A stretch of 64,000 nt of DNA from Planococcus halotolerans (GTDB lineage Bacteria > Bacillota > Bacilli > Bacillales_A > Planococcaceae). The position numbers and the translations under genes were made by a program. The notes under the pieces were generated by a model that was given only the letters and a program-made list of their open reading frames with translations, did not search any database and was not told the origin of the DNA. The first letter of the stretch is position 1; each line of letters starts with the position of its first letter. The stretch covers positions 124,001-188,000 of the forward strand of contig NZ_QLZR01000003.1 of the NCBI RefSeq assembly GCF_003289955.1, in the 5' to 3' direction. Shown piece by piece: positions 34,373-42,918 of the stretch.

Positions 34373-34610
34373 GAAAAAACCGCTCATAGAATCGCAGCAC
34401 ACCCGAATTTAGCATAAGGTTCGATGCATTTTTTCAACAAGCAACTTCACTATCACGGAAAAAGTCTTCCTGTCGATCCCTGCTGAGGTTTTTCACTCTT
34501 TTATTCAGCGAAAACCTTCCGATGAAAGATAAGGTTGAAAGAGATGATCGTTCGGATCACAGGTAACATCAGGGAAGCGCAGGAAGCAGCGAGGAAATTC
34601 AAAGCAAACG

Positions 34611-34642
34611 AAAAACGGGGCCTGGATGCGGCCCCGTTTTTC
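34611..34642. terminator. Terminator downstream of the alcohol dehydrogenase gene
   Basis: AAAAACGGGGCC pairs with GGCCCCGTTTTT. It can act in both directions. Confidence 0.85.
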
Positions 34643-34691
34643 TGTGCTTTTATAGATGCTGCTGGCAAGCGGACTCGAAACTTCCTTCATT

Positions 34692-35726
34692 TTAAGTGAA
34701 GTCAGTTACGACATACGTGCCGGTCGTTTTGAAATTCGACATGTCGTGGAAGATTCCTTCCACTTCGGACAGCTTGATCTCACCGGTCACCATTTTTCCG
34801 GGATGCAATTTTCCAAGGGCGACTTGTTCCAGCAGTTTAGTGAAGCGGAAAGCAGGAATGCCCAGGGTCGTGATGAATGATTTTTCGTTGACCACCATAT
34901 CGTCAACCGGGATGGAAATAAAACCGGCTTCTTTTTTGGAAGTTACGCCGACCTGCAGATGGCGTCCGCCTTTTTTCAGGCTGTTGATGGCCGGTACACA
35001 TGTTTCCGTAATGCCGAGTGCGTCGACAGATACATCCGCTCCGCCTTTGGTGATTTCTTTGACGGCTTCGACGGGATCATTGTCTTTGCTGTTGACGACA
35101 TAGTCAGCGCCAAGTTTTTTGGCCAGTTCCAGATTTGCAGGATTGATGTCGACTCCGATGACAAAGGCACCCATTGAGGAAGCGATATGGATGGCGGACA
35201 ATCCGATGCCGCCGCAGCCATAGACAACGACTTTTTCGCCGGGCATGACGTTGACGCGGTCAATGATGCCATGGTATGCAGTCATGAAGCGGCATCCGAG
35301 TGCAGCAGCATCCGAAAAGCTGAGAGAGTCGGGCAACAGCATCACATTGCGATCTCCTTTCGGCACGGCAACATATTCACCGTAACCTCCCTGATAGGCA
35401 GTGCCGGGAACAAGGAACGAGTCGCATAAATGTGTATTTCCTGCGATACAATGCGGACATGTGCCGTCGCTGCCGGAAAACGGAACAATAACCCGATCTC
35501 CCCGTTTGAAGTTCTTAACGTCACTGCCAACTTCTTCGATGATGCCACAGAATTCGTGGCCGATAATCGGCTGCACAATGCCGTGGTCGCCGACCCAAAC
35601 ATGCCAGTCGCTTCGACAAACGCCGTTAGCCATTGTCTTGATAAGAATTCCGTCTTTTTCAATTGTCGGTGCGGCTACTTCTTGTACTGCCGCTTTTTGA
35701 ACATCTTCCATTACTAAGGCTTTCAT
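34692..35726 (-). CDS. Zinc-dependent alcohol dehydrogenase (MDR family)
   Basis: A 344-residue medium-chain dehydrogenase. The catalytic zinc site is visible as GVCRSDWHVWVGDHG (Cys) and IGHEFCGIIEEVG (His-Glu). The coenzyme motif is VVYGCGGIGLSAIHIASSMG with a following acidic VIGVDINPANLE, pointing to NAD+. The structural-zinc loop reads SDGTCPHCIAGNTHLCDS; the first of the usual four cysteines is Asp, so the second metal may be bound differently. GKxGG-type tail is absent. AAAGGATGGGG precedes the ATG. It is transcribed divergently from a LuxR-type regulator that probably controls it. Confidence 0.9.
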   Translation of the reverse strand: MKALVMEDVQKAAVQEVAAPTIEKDGILIKTMANGVCRSDWHVWVGDHGIVQPIIGHEFCGIIEEVGSDVKNFKRGDRVIVPFSGSDGTCPHCIAGNTHLCDSFLVPGTAYQGGYGEYVAVPKGDRNVMLLPDSLSFSDAAALGCRFMTAYHGIIDRVNVMPGEKVVVYGCGGIGLSAIHIASSMGAFVIGVDINPANLELAKKLGADYVVNSKDNDPVEAVKEITKGGADVSVDALGITETCVPAINSLKKGGRHLQVGVTSKKEAGFISIPVDDMVVNEKSFITTLGIPAFRFTKLLEQVALGKLHPGKMVTGEIKLSEVEGIFHDMSNFKTTGTYVVTDFT

Positions 35727-35802
35727 ATGATTATCCCCATCCTTTTCTTTAGATATCTATTTAGTGAAGACTTGTAAAACCATTCATAAAAAAATAGAAT
35801 TG

Positions 35803-35831
35803 TTAACGCTTACAGTTATTAATGTTATAAT
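35803..35831 (+). promoter_or_regulatory. Candidate promoter of the LuxR-type regulator
   Basis: TATAAT (35826-35831), 17 bases after TTAACG (35803-35808). It lies in the divergent region shared with the alcohol dehydrogenase gene. Confidence 0.45.
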
Positions 35832-35892
35832 ATTCAATAGATTTAGTATATTCCCTATTAAGTTGAAGGCGCCTACCCCAAAAGGATGTGAA

Positions 35893-36591
35893 ATGATGGT
35901 CCAATCAATTACCTTTTTAGATCAGCTCCAGCATCTCAAAAAAATCACGAACCACGAAAAGCTCATTGTTGAGATTCTTAGAACTTTTACCCAGCTGTGT
36001 CCTGTAGAGGAAGCTTACCTTTGCCGCTATTCGCCGATTGGATTTTTAGGGGAAGGGGTCATTTCGTTAAAGCAGGAAGAAATTAAATACATACATGATT
36101 TGAGATACGATATCCGAACGCTGCCGACCATTGAAGCTGCTCTTATGGAACGAAAAGCGCGCTATTATGGAAGCCATGAGCTTTTTGAAAAAACGAGCAG
36201 CCAATACATCATCGATTCAAGCGTCAATTCATTTTTGGTGATGCCAATTTTCAACGGAACATCCGTCATGGGATTTATCTACAGCATGAACATTGCGAAA
36301 GGTGAGGAAATCCTTCAGCCTTCATTGGATCGTCTCACTGAATTTGGTGAGCAGGCAGGAAGAATTCTTCAATCCTTTTCCCAGCAAGCGAGGCAGGACA
36401 CCTTAAGCAACCGGGAACTGGAAGTGATGAAAGAAATCTCCAGAGGGGCCGCGACGAAAGAAATTGCGGATTCACTTGGCATCAGTGAATTCACAGTAAA
36501 GCAATATGTAAAACTGGCCATCAGGAAAATCGGAGCGGCGAACCGAGCCCATGCGGTTTCGGAGTTAATCAGAAGAGGGATCATCACGTAA
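35893..36591 (+). CDS. LuxR-type transcriptional regulator with GAF-like sensor
   Basis: A 232-residue regulator. The ATG at 35893 follows AAAGGATGTGAA; the open frame extends upstream but without a ribosome site. Residues about 20-160 resemble a GAF-type sensor (ALMERKARYYGSHELF, FLVMPIFNGTSVMGFIYSMN). The C-terminal 60 residues are a LuxR helix-turn-helix: LSNRELEVMKEISRG, ATKEIADSLGISEFTVKQYV and KIGAANRAHAVSELIRRGII. No phospho-receiver Asp domain is present, so it likely senses a ligand. The divergent alcohol dehydrogenase is the likely target (inference). Confidence 0.8.
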   Translation: MMVQSITFLDQLQHLKKITNHEKLIVEILRTFTQLCPVEEAYLCRYSPIGFLGEGVISLKQEEIKYIHDLRYDIRTLPTIEAALMERKARYYGSHELFEKTSSQYIIDSSVNSFLVMPIFNGTSVMGFIYSMNIAKGEEILQPSLDRLTEFGEQAGRILQSFSQQARQDTLSNRELEVMKEISRGAATKEIADSLGISEFTVKQYVKLAIRKIGAANRAHAVSELIRRGIIT

Positions 36592-36660
36592 AAAAGGATT
36601 GGGAAATAGCATTTCTTGCTGGGAGCCTTAAAGGATAATCGGGTTCCTGCCTGCAAGACA

Positions 36661-36736
36661 TGACAATTTATAAGCCATACATTGCCACACCTGCTGCATC
36701 AACATAGCGGGTGTAGCTTTTTCGGAAAATCGCTCC
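36661..36736 (+). repeat. MITE-like element family A, copy 8 (ends lost)
   Basis: TGACAATTTATAAGCCATAC, the hairpin CCACACCTGCTGC / ATAGCGGGTGTAG, then CTTTTTC and a shortened right end AAAATCGCTCC. It abuts the VWA pseudogene. Confidence 0.7.
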
Positions 36737-36769
36737 ATTAATAAAGCCGCTTCTTTCATTTATTCTTTG

Positions 36770-37086
36770 CTGGATATTTCCGATTCGATGAGAAGGTTGT
36801 ATAAGGAAGACGTCGTGCATGAAGTGATGGAGGATGTAAATCGGGGATCAAGAAATTCATCATGGACTCGTCGGACCAGCCGATCTTCTGGCAGTTTGTC
36901 GGGATTGGCGACGCGAATTTCGAAGTGCTGCGGAGGCTCGATACGATGGGCGGCCGCGTGGTCGACAACGCGAATTTCTTTCACGTCGACGACATCAGCC
37001 AAGTGTCCGACACAGAATTATACGATCAGTTATTGAATGAGTTTCCGATGTGGCTGAAGGAAGCGAAGGAGAAAAGAATATTGTAG
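36770..37086 (+). pseudogene. VWA-domain (TerF/TerY-like) protein remnant with internal deletion
   Basis: The first part reads LDISDSMRRLYKEDVVHEVM, the MIDAS strand (DxSxS) of a von Willebrand A domain. After a frame change near 36840 it reads IKKFIMDSSDQPIFWQFVGI, then VVDNANFFHVDDISQVSD and FPMWLKEAKEKRIL to the stop. The middle of the domain and everything N-terminal to MIDAS are gone. The original was a tellurite-resistance-type VWA protein of Bacillales. The final 74 codons are open from an internal ATG (36862) but would make only half a domain. Confidence 0.8.
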
Positions 37087-37104
37087 CAGTAGCTGATAAA
37101 AATG

Positions 37105-37147
37105 AATCCTCCGATGAAACAGATTGTTTCATCGGAGGATTTTTTTG
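37105..37147 (+). terminator. Terminator after the VWA remnant
   Basis: AATCCTCCGATGAAAC pairs perfectly with GTTTCATCGGAGGATT and is followed by T7. Confidence 0.9.
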
Positions 37148-37394
37148 GTTTAGTAAAATTCCATAGAATAATATAACCATCCTTCAGCTACTGTTCTTTT
37201 CCATGAACAACTGGTTTCAGGCGAGGAAGTTTGCTGCTTATGCAAAACAGAACTGTCATGGATTATGGCGCTCATTTCATAAAAGTTGATACTCATTGCA
37301 GGAGTTGTGGTCACGCATATAGAAAGTAAGTTGAAATAGAAGTAGGACAAAAAAGGTTTTAGAAGAGACATCGAATAATTGGAGGAGATGGCTT

Positions 37395-38444
37395 ATGTCG
37401 GAGAAAACCGTCAGTGTGATCGTTCCTGTTTACAATGCAGAAGCGTTTTTGGAGGAATGCATCAACAGTGTGCTTAGGCAGACGTATCCCGCTATCGAAT
37501 TGCTGCTTATAAACGATGGATCAACTGATGGGAGCGGGGAGCTTTGTGACCGCTTTGCTGTAGAAGACAGTCGCATCCGTGTAATCCATCAACCGAATGC
37601 CGGTCCATCTGTTGCCCGGAATACCGGATTGCAGGCAGTGACAGGCGAGTACATCCAGTTCATCGATTCAGACGATGCCATCCACCCGGAGATGATTGCA
37701 CGGTTTATGGCCTCCATCGGCAGCCATCCACTCTTGATCTGCGGTTACCGCAGAGTGCTGAAGCAAAACGGCCGGATTTTCCACTCCATCCACAATCCGC
37801 TTCCATTCAGCGGCGAGTTTTCAAAACAGGAGTTTCTGACTCTTTTTACCGCGCTGTATCCCAATTTCTTCATTCATTATGCATGGAATAAATGCTATCT
37901 CGCTTCCTTCATTAAAGAAGCTGGTCTGCAGTTCAATCCAAATCTGGATTGGGGAGAGGACCTGCTGTTCAATCTGGAAGTCATCGAACGCTGCAGCAGC
38001 ATCCGGCTCATCGAGGATGAGCTGTATGATTACACCCATTCTAATGCAGATTCGATTACAAGCCAGTATCGTGTAGGTTTCTTCGACAACACGCAGATGA
38101 TGCAGAGTATGACGCGGGCTTTTTTAAAACGCAACGGCAGTTACCACGGAGAAATGAAAGATGCATTTGAGCGGTATTACATAACACGTATCATGCTTGG
38201 TTTTTGGAATTTATTCCACCCGAAGACTTCGCTCACAAAGGAAGAGAAGAAACAGCATATCGTCCGCATCATGCAGGATGATCAAGTGAAGGAAAGCCTG
38301 GCCTACTTTTCTAGTGGTGACGAGGAAAACCGCCTGGTGGGTTCCATGATCGCCCAGCAAGAGGTCGGTCAGCTGTATGATTACCTGGCCATGAAAAGCC
38401 AGTCGCGGATGCAGCAGGAGCCGAAAGAGGAAAAATGGATTTGA
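37395..38444 (+). CDS. Family 2 glycosyltransferase
   Basis: A 349-residue GT-A enzyme. The N-terminus shows VSVIVPVYNAEAFLEECINS, ELLLINDGSTDGSGELCDRF and NAGPSVARNTGLQAVTGEYI, then FIDSDDAIHPE with the metal-binding Asp-x-Asp. NLDWGEDLLFNLEVIERC supplies the later catalytic Glu-Asp. The C-terminal 100 residues are helical and charged. It would transfer a sugar from a nucleotide donor to a cell-surface glycan such as teichoic acid or capsule. No other surface-glycan genes are adjacent. GGAGGAG precedes the ATG. Confidence 0.85.
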   Translation: MSEKTVSVIVPVYNAEAFLEECINSVLRQTYPAIELLLINDGSTDGSGELCDRFAVEDSRIRVIHQPNAGPSVARNTGLQAVTGEYIQFIDSDDAIHPEMIARFMASIGSHPLLICGYRRVLKQNGRIFHSIHNPLPFSGEFSKQEFLTLFTALYPNFFIHYAWNKCYLASFIKEAGLQFNPNLDWGEDLLFNLEVIERCSSIRLIEDELYDYTHSNADSITSQYRVGFFDNTQMMQSMTRAFLKRNGSYHGEMKDAFERYYITRIMLGFWNLFHPKTSLTKEEKKQHIVRIMQDDQVKESLAYFSSGDEENRLVGSMIAQQEVGQLYDYLAMKSQSRMQQEPKEEKWI

Positions 38445-38449
38445 TGTAA

Positions 38450-38482
38450 AGGTTATTTTATTCATCTATATAAATTGATTGG
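38450..38482 (+). repeat. Family A right-part remnant
   Basis: GGTTATTTTATTCATCTATA then TAAATTGATTGGGACAA: the right interior of family A, with the terminus gone. Confidence 0.5.
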
Positions 38483-38561
38483 GACAAAAGGGGATTTTAA
38501 TAGGAAGATCCAATAGAAAGAAGTAACAGCATACAGATTCCAAAAGAAGAGAGGTTGAGAT

Positions 38562-39020
38562 ATGGCTAATATCCGAATTTGTCGTTTTGAACCATCTTTC
38601 TCCAGTGAAGCGGCAGCGATGTGGCGCTTGAGCAAAGAAAAGGCGATTGGGCAAAAAGAGATCCATTCTTTTGAAAGCCATATCCATTTTTTGAATCATA
38701 TTTTACCGCAGGATTATGAGATTTATGTGGCGCTCGAGCACGACCGTGTTGTTGGCATTGTCGCTTTCAACTCGGCTGAACTAAATCAGCTTTATGTAGC
38801 CGATGACCACCAAGGAAAAGGAATCGGAGAGGCATTATTGAATTTAGCCAAAGAGCATTCTGGCGGCAGTTTATTCTTATATACGTTTGAAATAAATAAG
38901 AATGCACAACGGTTTTACGAAAAGCATGGATTTGCAGAAGTTGGCCGAGGATATGAAAATGAAGAAAATTTGCCTGATATCAAATATGAGTGGCGGAGAT
39001 TTGAGGTGAAAAGTAGCTGA
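38562..39020 (+). CDS. GNAT family N-acetyltransferase
   Basis: A 152-residue acetyltransferase. The acetyl-CoA motif A is clear: LNQLYVADDHQGKGIGEALL (QGKGIG, residues about 84-89), with motif B in FYEKHGFAEVGRG. AGAGAGG precedes the ATG. Substrate unknown. The last codons (LPDIKYEWRRFEVKSS) overlap the beginning of a GATCATAG array, and a copy of this gene end plus array lies at 34148-34372. Confidence 0.85.
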   Translation: MANIRICRFEPSFSSEAAAMWRLSKEKAIGQKEIHSFESHIHFLNHILPQDYEIYVALEHDRVVGIVAFNSAELNQLYVADDHQGKGIGEALLNLAKEHSGGSLFLYTFEINKNAQRFYEKHGFAEVGRGYENEENLPDIKYEWRRFEVKSS

Positions 39021-39114
39021 GTGATCATAGAATGCGCTGAGTGATCATAGAACTCGCTGAGTGATCATAGAATCTTCTGAATGATCATAGAATCCAATAA
39101 GTGATCATAGAACA
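39021..39114 (+). repeat. Periodic word array, GATCATAG type, copy 2
   Basis: GATCATAG at 39023, 39043, 39063, 39083 and 39103: five units, spacing exactly 20 bp. It starts within 3 bases of the GNAT stop codon. A half unit GCTCATAGAA follows near 39124. Confidence 0.9.
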
Positions 39115-39298
39115 GTCAAAACCGCTCATAGAACCGCCGCGCGCACGATGATTTCCACAAAAGAAGGCTTGCGTGACTTCATTTCTAAGAAAAAGCTGAG
39201 AAACAGCCGCAAAACGTGCGGTTTCTTGAGTGGGAAGATTAAAAACAGATTTTAGGTTGAATAAAGAATTGGATTGATGTTATTTGCAGGGGGTACAC

Positions 39299-39955
39299 AT
39301 GGAAACTCATTATTATTTAGGATGGTTCAACGAATACTTTCCAGAGAAGTTGGAGAAGGCGTTGCAGGAAGATATAATAGAACGGAAATCACTTGTGATG
39401 ATCAGCTCGACTCCAGCCTCTGATGAAATTGATGGATCTGCTGAACGCTCATGGCTGGATCATGCCGGCATTAAGTTTGATGCATACCATTTGATCAATT
39501 ATCGCGTCCGGGAGGAAGATGCCCAAACGCTGATTCAAAATGCTTCCGTCATTTTCCTATTGGGCGGAGATACTGTTGATCAAAACGGTTTTTTAATGGA
39601 CTACGGGCTAGCGGATTCAATCTGAAAAAGTGGAGCTATTGTGATAGGGGCAAGCGCTGGGGCGATTAATATGTCGGCGAAGTGGCTGTGCTCAAGAAAC
39701 TTTGGATATGAAGTCGAGGAGAGCTCGGTTTATAAAGGAATCGGTCTAGGTAATTTTTCCGTCCTGTCCCATTTTGATCTTGAAAATAATATTGAAATGG
39801 TTCGAAGCGAACTGTCTCTTTTGTCGGAAGAAATGAATATCTATGCGTCGAACAAGGATTGCGCTCTGCGGGTAAAGGGAGATAACGTCGACATTTTAGG
39901 CGATGTCTATTTGATTTCATGTTCAGAGATTCAGAAATTGGATGAGACGATTTGA
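39299..39955 (+). pseudogene. Peptidase E (S51, class I amidotransferase-like) split by an in-frame TGA
   Basis: One continuous frame from ATG 39299 (after AGGGGG) to 39955, interrupted only by TGA at 39623-39625. Before it: SLVMISSTPASDEIDGSA and VIFLLGGDTVDQNGFLMDYG. After it: SGAIVIGASAGAINMSAKWL with the nucleophile Ser of GASAG, then GLGNFSVLSHFDLENN (His). All catalytic parts are present on either side, so a single nonsense change would explain the damage. It is most likely a young pseudogene; readthrough or a sequencing error is possible. Confidence 0.8.
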
Positions 39956-39997
39956 ACTTAATTGTATTGCATCGAAAAAAGTCACTTCTAAATTGAA

Positions 39998-40040
39998 ATA
40001 AGACCTGCCCATCCTCAATACGGATGGGCAGGTCTTATTG
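39998..40040 (+). terminator. Terminator after the peptidase E gene
   Basis: AATAAGACCTGCCCATCC pairs with GGATGGGCAGGTCTTATT. Confidence 0.9.
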
Positions 40041-40104
40041 TGTTTGAGTCTTTTATTTCCCTGCGAAAAAATTAGCTGTAAATTTGACCCCCCTGCGCAG
40101 TTAG

Positions 40105-40127
40105 TATATCGCTCCCTGGGGAAAGTG
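40105..40127 (+). repeat. Family A right-terminus remnant
   Basis: TAGTATATCGCTCCCTGGGG then AAAG. It lies about 15 bases left of the truncated SDR gene. Confidence 0.55.
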
Positions 40128-40141
40128 GATTTTCCATTCAT

Positions 40142-40399
40142 CCTATTCTTTCCATTTACGGCGCGCAAGGCGTTCGCTGCAATGCAATCGCACCGGCACA
40201 GGTTGAAACAGGATTGACGCAATCCATCGATAATTACGATATGTTCGGCTTGCAGCAGGCAACCTGCGGTACGAGTTTGATGAACCGCAGCGCATCACCG
40301 GACGAAATCGCCAGCATCGCCCTGTTCCTGGCAAGCGGCGAATCTTCCTACATCAACGGCGTAGTCCTGGCAGCAGATGCAGGGTGGAGCGCTTACTGA
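40142..40399 (+). pseudogene. Short-chain dehydrogenase (SDR) C-terminal remnant
   Basis: An 85-codon frame reads ILSIYGAQGVRCNAIAPAQV, ETGLTQSIDNYDMFGLQQAT, SLMNRSASPDEIASIALFLA and ESSYINGVVLAADAGWSAY, then stop. This is the end of a classical SDR (from the substrate loop PG/AP motif to the final GxxxxxDGG-like strand). The coenzyme-binding half and the Ser-Tyr-Lys site are missing. It begins beside a family A right terminus, so the truncation may coincide with an insertion or excision of that element. Confidence 0.8.
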
Positions 40400-40465
40400 T
40401 TTGGTGTTGAAAAAAAGAGTTTCTGTGTTGAAGAGAATTCAAGTTATAAAGTAATTATGTATACG

Positions 40466-40500
40466 AAATCCGCCCTATTCAATTATAGGGCGGATTTTTT
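40466..40500 (+). terminator. Terminator after the SDR remnant
   Basis: AAATCCGCCCTAT pairs with ATAGGGCGGATTT, followed by T-run. Confidence 0.9.
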
Positions 40501-40678
40501 ACATTAATAATGGGAAGCCAAGGAGATTCCTTATTGTTCGTTTTTGATGCACAACGTGTATGTTAAAATGAGAATAGAAAATGCCGAAGGAACAATAAGC
40601 ATTCTACGGAACAATGTAGTTTAAACTGTATTTGAGATCGCTTACTTCTGCAATAAATTGTTTACTATAGTTGGAAAT

Positions 40679-40833
40679 CGCTTCCCAGGGAAAGAAACCA
40701 TTCTAAACGATTTGGACTATACATTACAATTTATACGCCATACATTGCTATACTTGTTGCATCAACATTTCAGATGTGTTTTTTTCTTTTTATTCATCCA
40801 TATAAATTGTTTGGGAATTACGTCGCTCCCTGT
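40679..40833 (+). repeat. MITE-like element family A, copy 9 (nearly complete)
   Basis: Starts CGCTTCCCAGGGAAAGAAAC and ends GGGAATTACGTCGCTCCCTG; about 10 bases of the right terminus are replaced by TGGTCGACCCCCTTAGAATG. The left terminus is the best match to the family consensus in the window. Confidence 0.85.
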
Positions 40834-40915
40834 GGTCGACCCCCTTAGAATGGACACAATATTCATCACCTTCATTTTTACGTCAACTGGCCAATTGACT
40901 CTTGATGACCATAGA

Positions 40916-40980
40916 AAAAAACACCTCCACGTTGATTTATTGGTATTCCCATACCTGTTTTTCAACGAAGGGTGTTTTTA
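40916..40980 (-). terminator. Hairpin downstream of the OFA transporter gene
   Basis: AAAAACACCTCCACGTTG and CAACGAAGGGTGTTTTT form a long imperfect stem with A-rich and T-rich sides. It lies 64 bases past the end of the leftward gene. Confidence 0.65.
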
Positions 40981-41043
40981 TTTGTCTCATTTTTATGTTA
41001 GTCTAGCCTTGAATTTTAGGGGCTGTGGCTCTATTAGAGATGA

Positions 41044-42327
41044 TCAGTTTTCACTTCCCAGTTCCAGGCCTCTTGTGTCAGTTGCTTTTTCTTCATTTCG
41101 TTCAATCCGTTTAATGTCCATTCGAATGAGCAGAGAGATGACCAAACCGATACTGGTCAGGACAATGAACACATAAAAGACAGGTACATAGCTATCCGCT
41201 CTTTCATGGATTTGCGACACAATCGCTGGTCCCAAAATTCCGCCAAGCGACCAGGTTGTCAGCAACAGGCCATGAATGGCTCCTAACTGCTTGGTTCCGA
41301 AAATGTCGCCGATAAAGGCTGGCAAGTTTGAGAACCCGCCTCCGTAACAGCTGACCACAACCAATATCAAAGCTTGAAACAGGAGTACGTTGGTGATGCT
41401 TGGCAGTAGCGAGAAGGCGATGATCTGTAAAATAAAGAACATCATAAAGACTGTTGGACGGCCAATATAATCGGAGATGGCAGCCCATCCGAGCCTTCCT
41501 CCTCCATTGAAAATCCCCATGATGCCAACCAATGTGGCAGCCGCAGCCGCAGACAAGCCGACGAGTTCCTGTGCCATCGGGGAAGCCACGGAAATCATCA
41601 TGATTCCTGCTGTTGTGTTGATGAGCATCATCGACCAAAGCATCCAAAATCTTCTTGTTTTGACCGCTTGTTTGGCCGTTAATTGAGACAGGTCCTTCTT
41701 CATGACTTTCTTTCCGGAATCGATTGCTTTTTGCATTCCATCCGGCATCCAGCCTTGTGGCGGTGGCGCAATATAAGAAGCGCCAAGCATCATCAGGACG
41801 AAGTAACTGGAACCGAGAATGTAGAATGTGGTTGTGACTCCGACTGACTCAATCAGACTGGCCGCAACAGGTGCTGTAATCAGTGCGCCAGCTCCGAATC
41901 CCATGACTGCCATACCTGTCGCCAACCCGCGGCGGTCAGGAAACCATTTGACGAGAGTCGAAACCGGTGAAATATAACCGATTCCTAATCCGAGTCCACT
42001 CAGCAAGCCGTAAGTGAGTAAAAATAGCGGCAATGAATCGATTTGGGTGGAAAATCCTGCACCGGCTTGACCCAGGCCAAATAGTACGGCGGCTAACATC
42101 GCGGATCTTCTCGGACCATTCCTCTCTACGAAACTTCCGAAGAAAGCGGCCGATAAACCGCCGAGCGCCATCATAATTGTAAAGGCATATGTAACTTCTG
42201 TTGTGGACCAGCCCATTGCATCGCTGATTGGGTATGTGTATACACTGTAGGCATATGCTGCCCCGATCGATAAATGAATTGCGATGGCTGACAAAGCAAT
42301 CAGCCACCTATTTTTTGATGTTTTCAT
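41044..42327 (-). CDS. OFA family MFS transporter (oxalate/formate antiporter-like)
   Basis: A 427-residue, twelve-segment major facilitator. It begins RWLIALSAIAIHLSIGAAYA then YSVYTYPISDAMGWS, the typical OFA opening, with the loop-2 motif GSFVERNGPRRSAM and SGLGLGIGYISPVSTLVKWF plus PDRRGLATGMAVMGFGAGAL in the first half. OFA members exchange monocarboxylates or dicarboxylates such as oxalate, formate or pyruvate. It is divergent from the citrate synthase gene with 591 bases between, so organic-acid uptake feeding the citrate cycle is plausible. Confidence 0.85.
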   Translation of the reverse strand: MKTSKNRWLIALSAIAIHLSIGAAYAYSVYTYPISDAMGWSTTEVTYAFTIMMALGGLSAAFFGSFVERNGPRRSAMLAAVLFGLGQAGAGFSTQIDSLPLFLLTYGLLSGLGLGIGYISPVSTLVKWFPDRRGLATGMAVMGFGAGALITAPVAASLIESVGVTTTFYILGSSYFVLMMLGASYIAPPPQGWMPDGMQKAIDSGKKVMKKDLSQLTAKQAVKTRRFWMLWSMMLINTTAGIMMISVASPMAQELVGLSAAAAATLVGIMGIFNGGGRLGWAAISDYIGRPTVFMMFFILQIIAFSLLPSITNVLLFQALILVVVSCYGGGFSNLPAFIGDIFGTKQLGAIHGLLLTTWSLGGILGPAIVSQIHERADSYVPVFYVFIVLTSIGLVISLLIRMDIKRIERNEEKATDTRGLELGSEN

Positions 42328-42720
42328 AAATACATGCCCCTTTTTTTGAAATAGTTTGACTTATTCGTTTTTTAATTGCTCTTAAGAGATTACATTGGAT
42401 TTCATAATAAAACAAATCTTTTTTTCCAATCTTCTTTAATATTTGGAAGGGTTTTCATTTTTGAGCCTTGGCGCTCTAAGCTTCACACGATTCAAAGAAA
42501 TTTTTTCTTTCTCCAATAAAGTTATTGTTCAATACTATTGAAAATAACTAATTCCAAAAAAACGGCAGGGAATAGCCAAAATCTATGGGGGTTTCACCAA
42601 CATCCCTGTTTTCGCACACACCGTTATTTAAATACGCAAAAATATGCTGCTTCAGCAATTAATATTACTGCTTCATTCAATTATTCTCTTATCCGCACAT
42701 TTTAACTCTATAAGAAAAAA

Positions 42721-42739
42721 AGATAAGTTACAATTATCT
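42721..42739 (+). promoter_or_regulatory. CcpC-type dyad upstream of citrate synthase
   Basis: AGATAAGTTACAATTATCT: ATAA-N7-TTAT with a perfect 6-bp inverted repeat. CcpC of Bacillus subtilis is known to bind ATAA-N7-TTAT dyads at citZ and citB and repress them unless citrate accumulates. Nearly the same sequence precedes the CoA-transferase at 46021. Confidence 0.7.
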
Positions 42740-42810
42740 AATAATTAACACAAATAAATATTCTTTCATTCGCTCAACAGCGTAGTGTTGAATTTTCTTT
42801 TTCAAGCAGA

Positions 42811-42824
42811 TGAAAGCGCTTCCT
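42811..42824 (+). promoter_or_regulatory. cre-like box upstream of citrate synthase
   Basis: TGAAAGCGCTTCCT matches the CcpA consensus TGWNANCGNTNWCA except near the final positions. It lies 95 bases before the ATG. In B. subtilis, citZ is subject to CcpA as well as CcpC. Confidence 0.55.
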
Positions 42825-42918
42825 GAAGAATTGGAGTTTCTGGAAGTGAACAACAAAATGAATTTTGATTGACCAGTGATTATTCTCTCAAAATAACTAA
42901 TAAGAAGGAGCGATTTTA

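Larger units (their letters stand above)
42328..42918. other. Divergent promoter region, OFA transporter / citrate synthase
   Basis: No gene is seen. The right part contains a CcpC-type dyad (42721-42739) and a cre-like box (42811-42824) serving citZ. AT-rich sequence near 42340-42560 would hold the transporter promoter; I could not fix it. Confidence 0.6.

Noticed and set aside
40840-41000. Possible insertion-sequence end (GACCCCCTTAGAATGGACAC)
   Set aside because: The words resemble some IS3-family ends, but no transposase reading and no matching second end were found.
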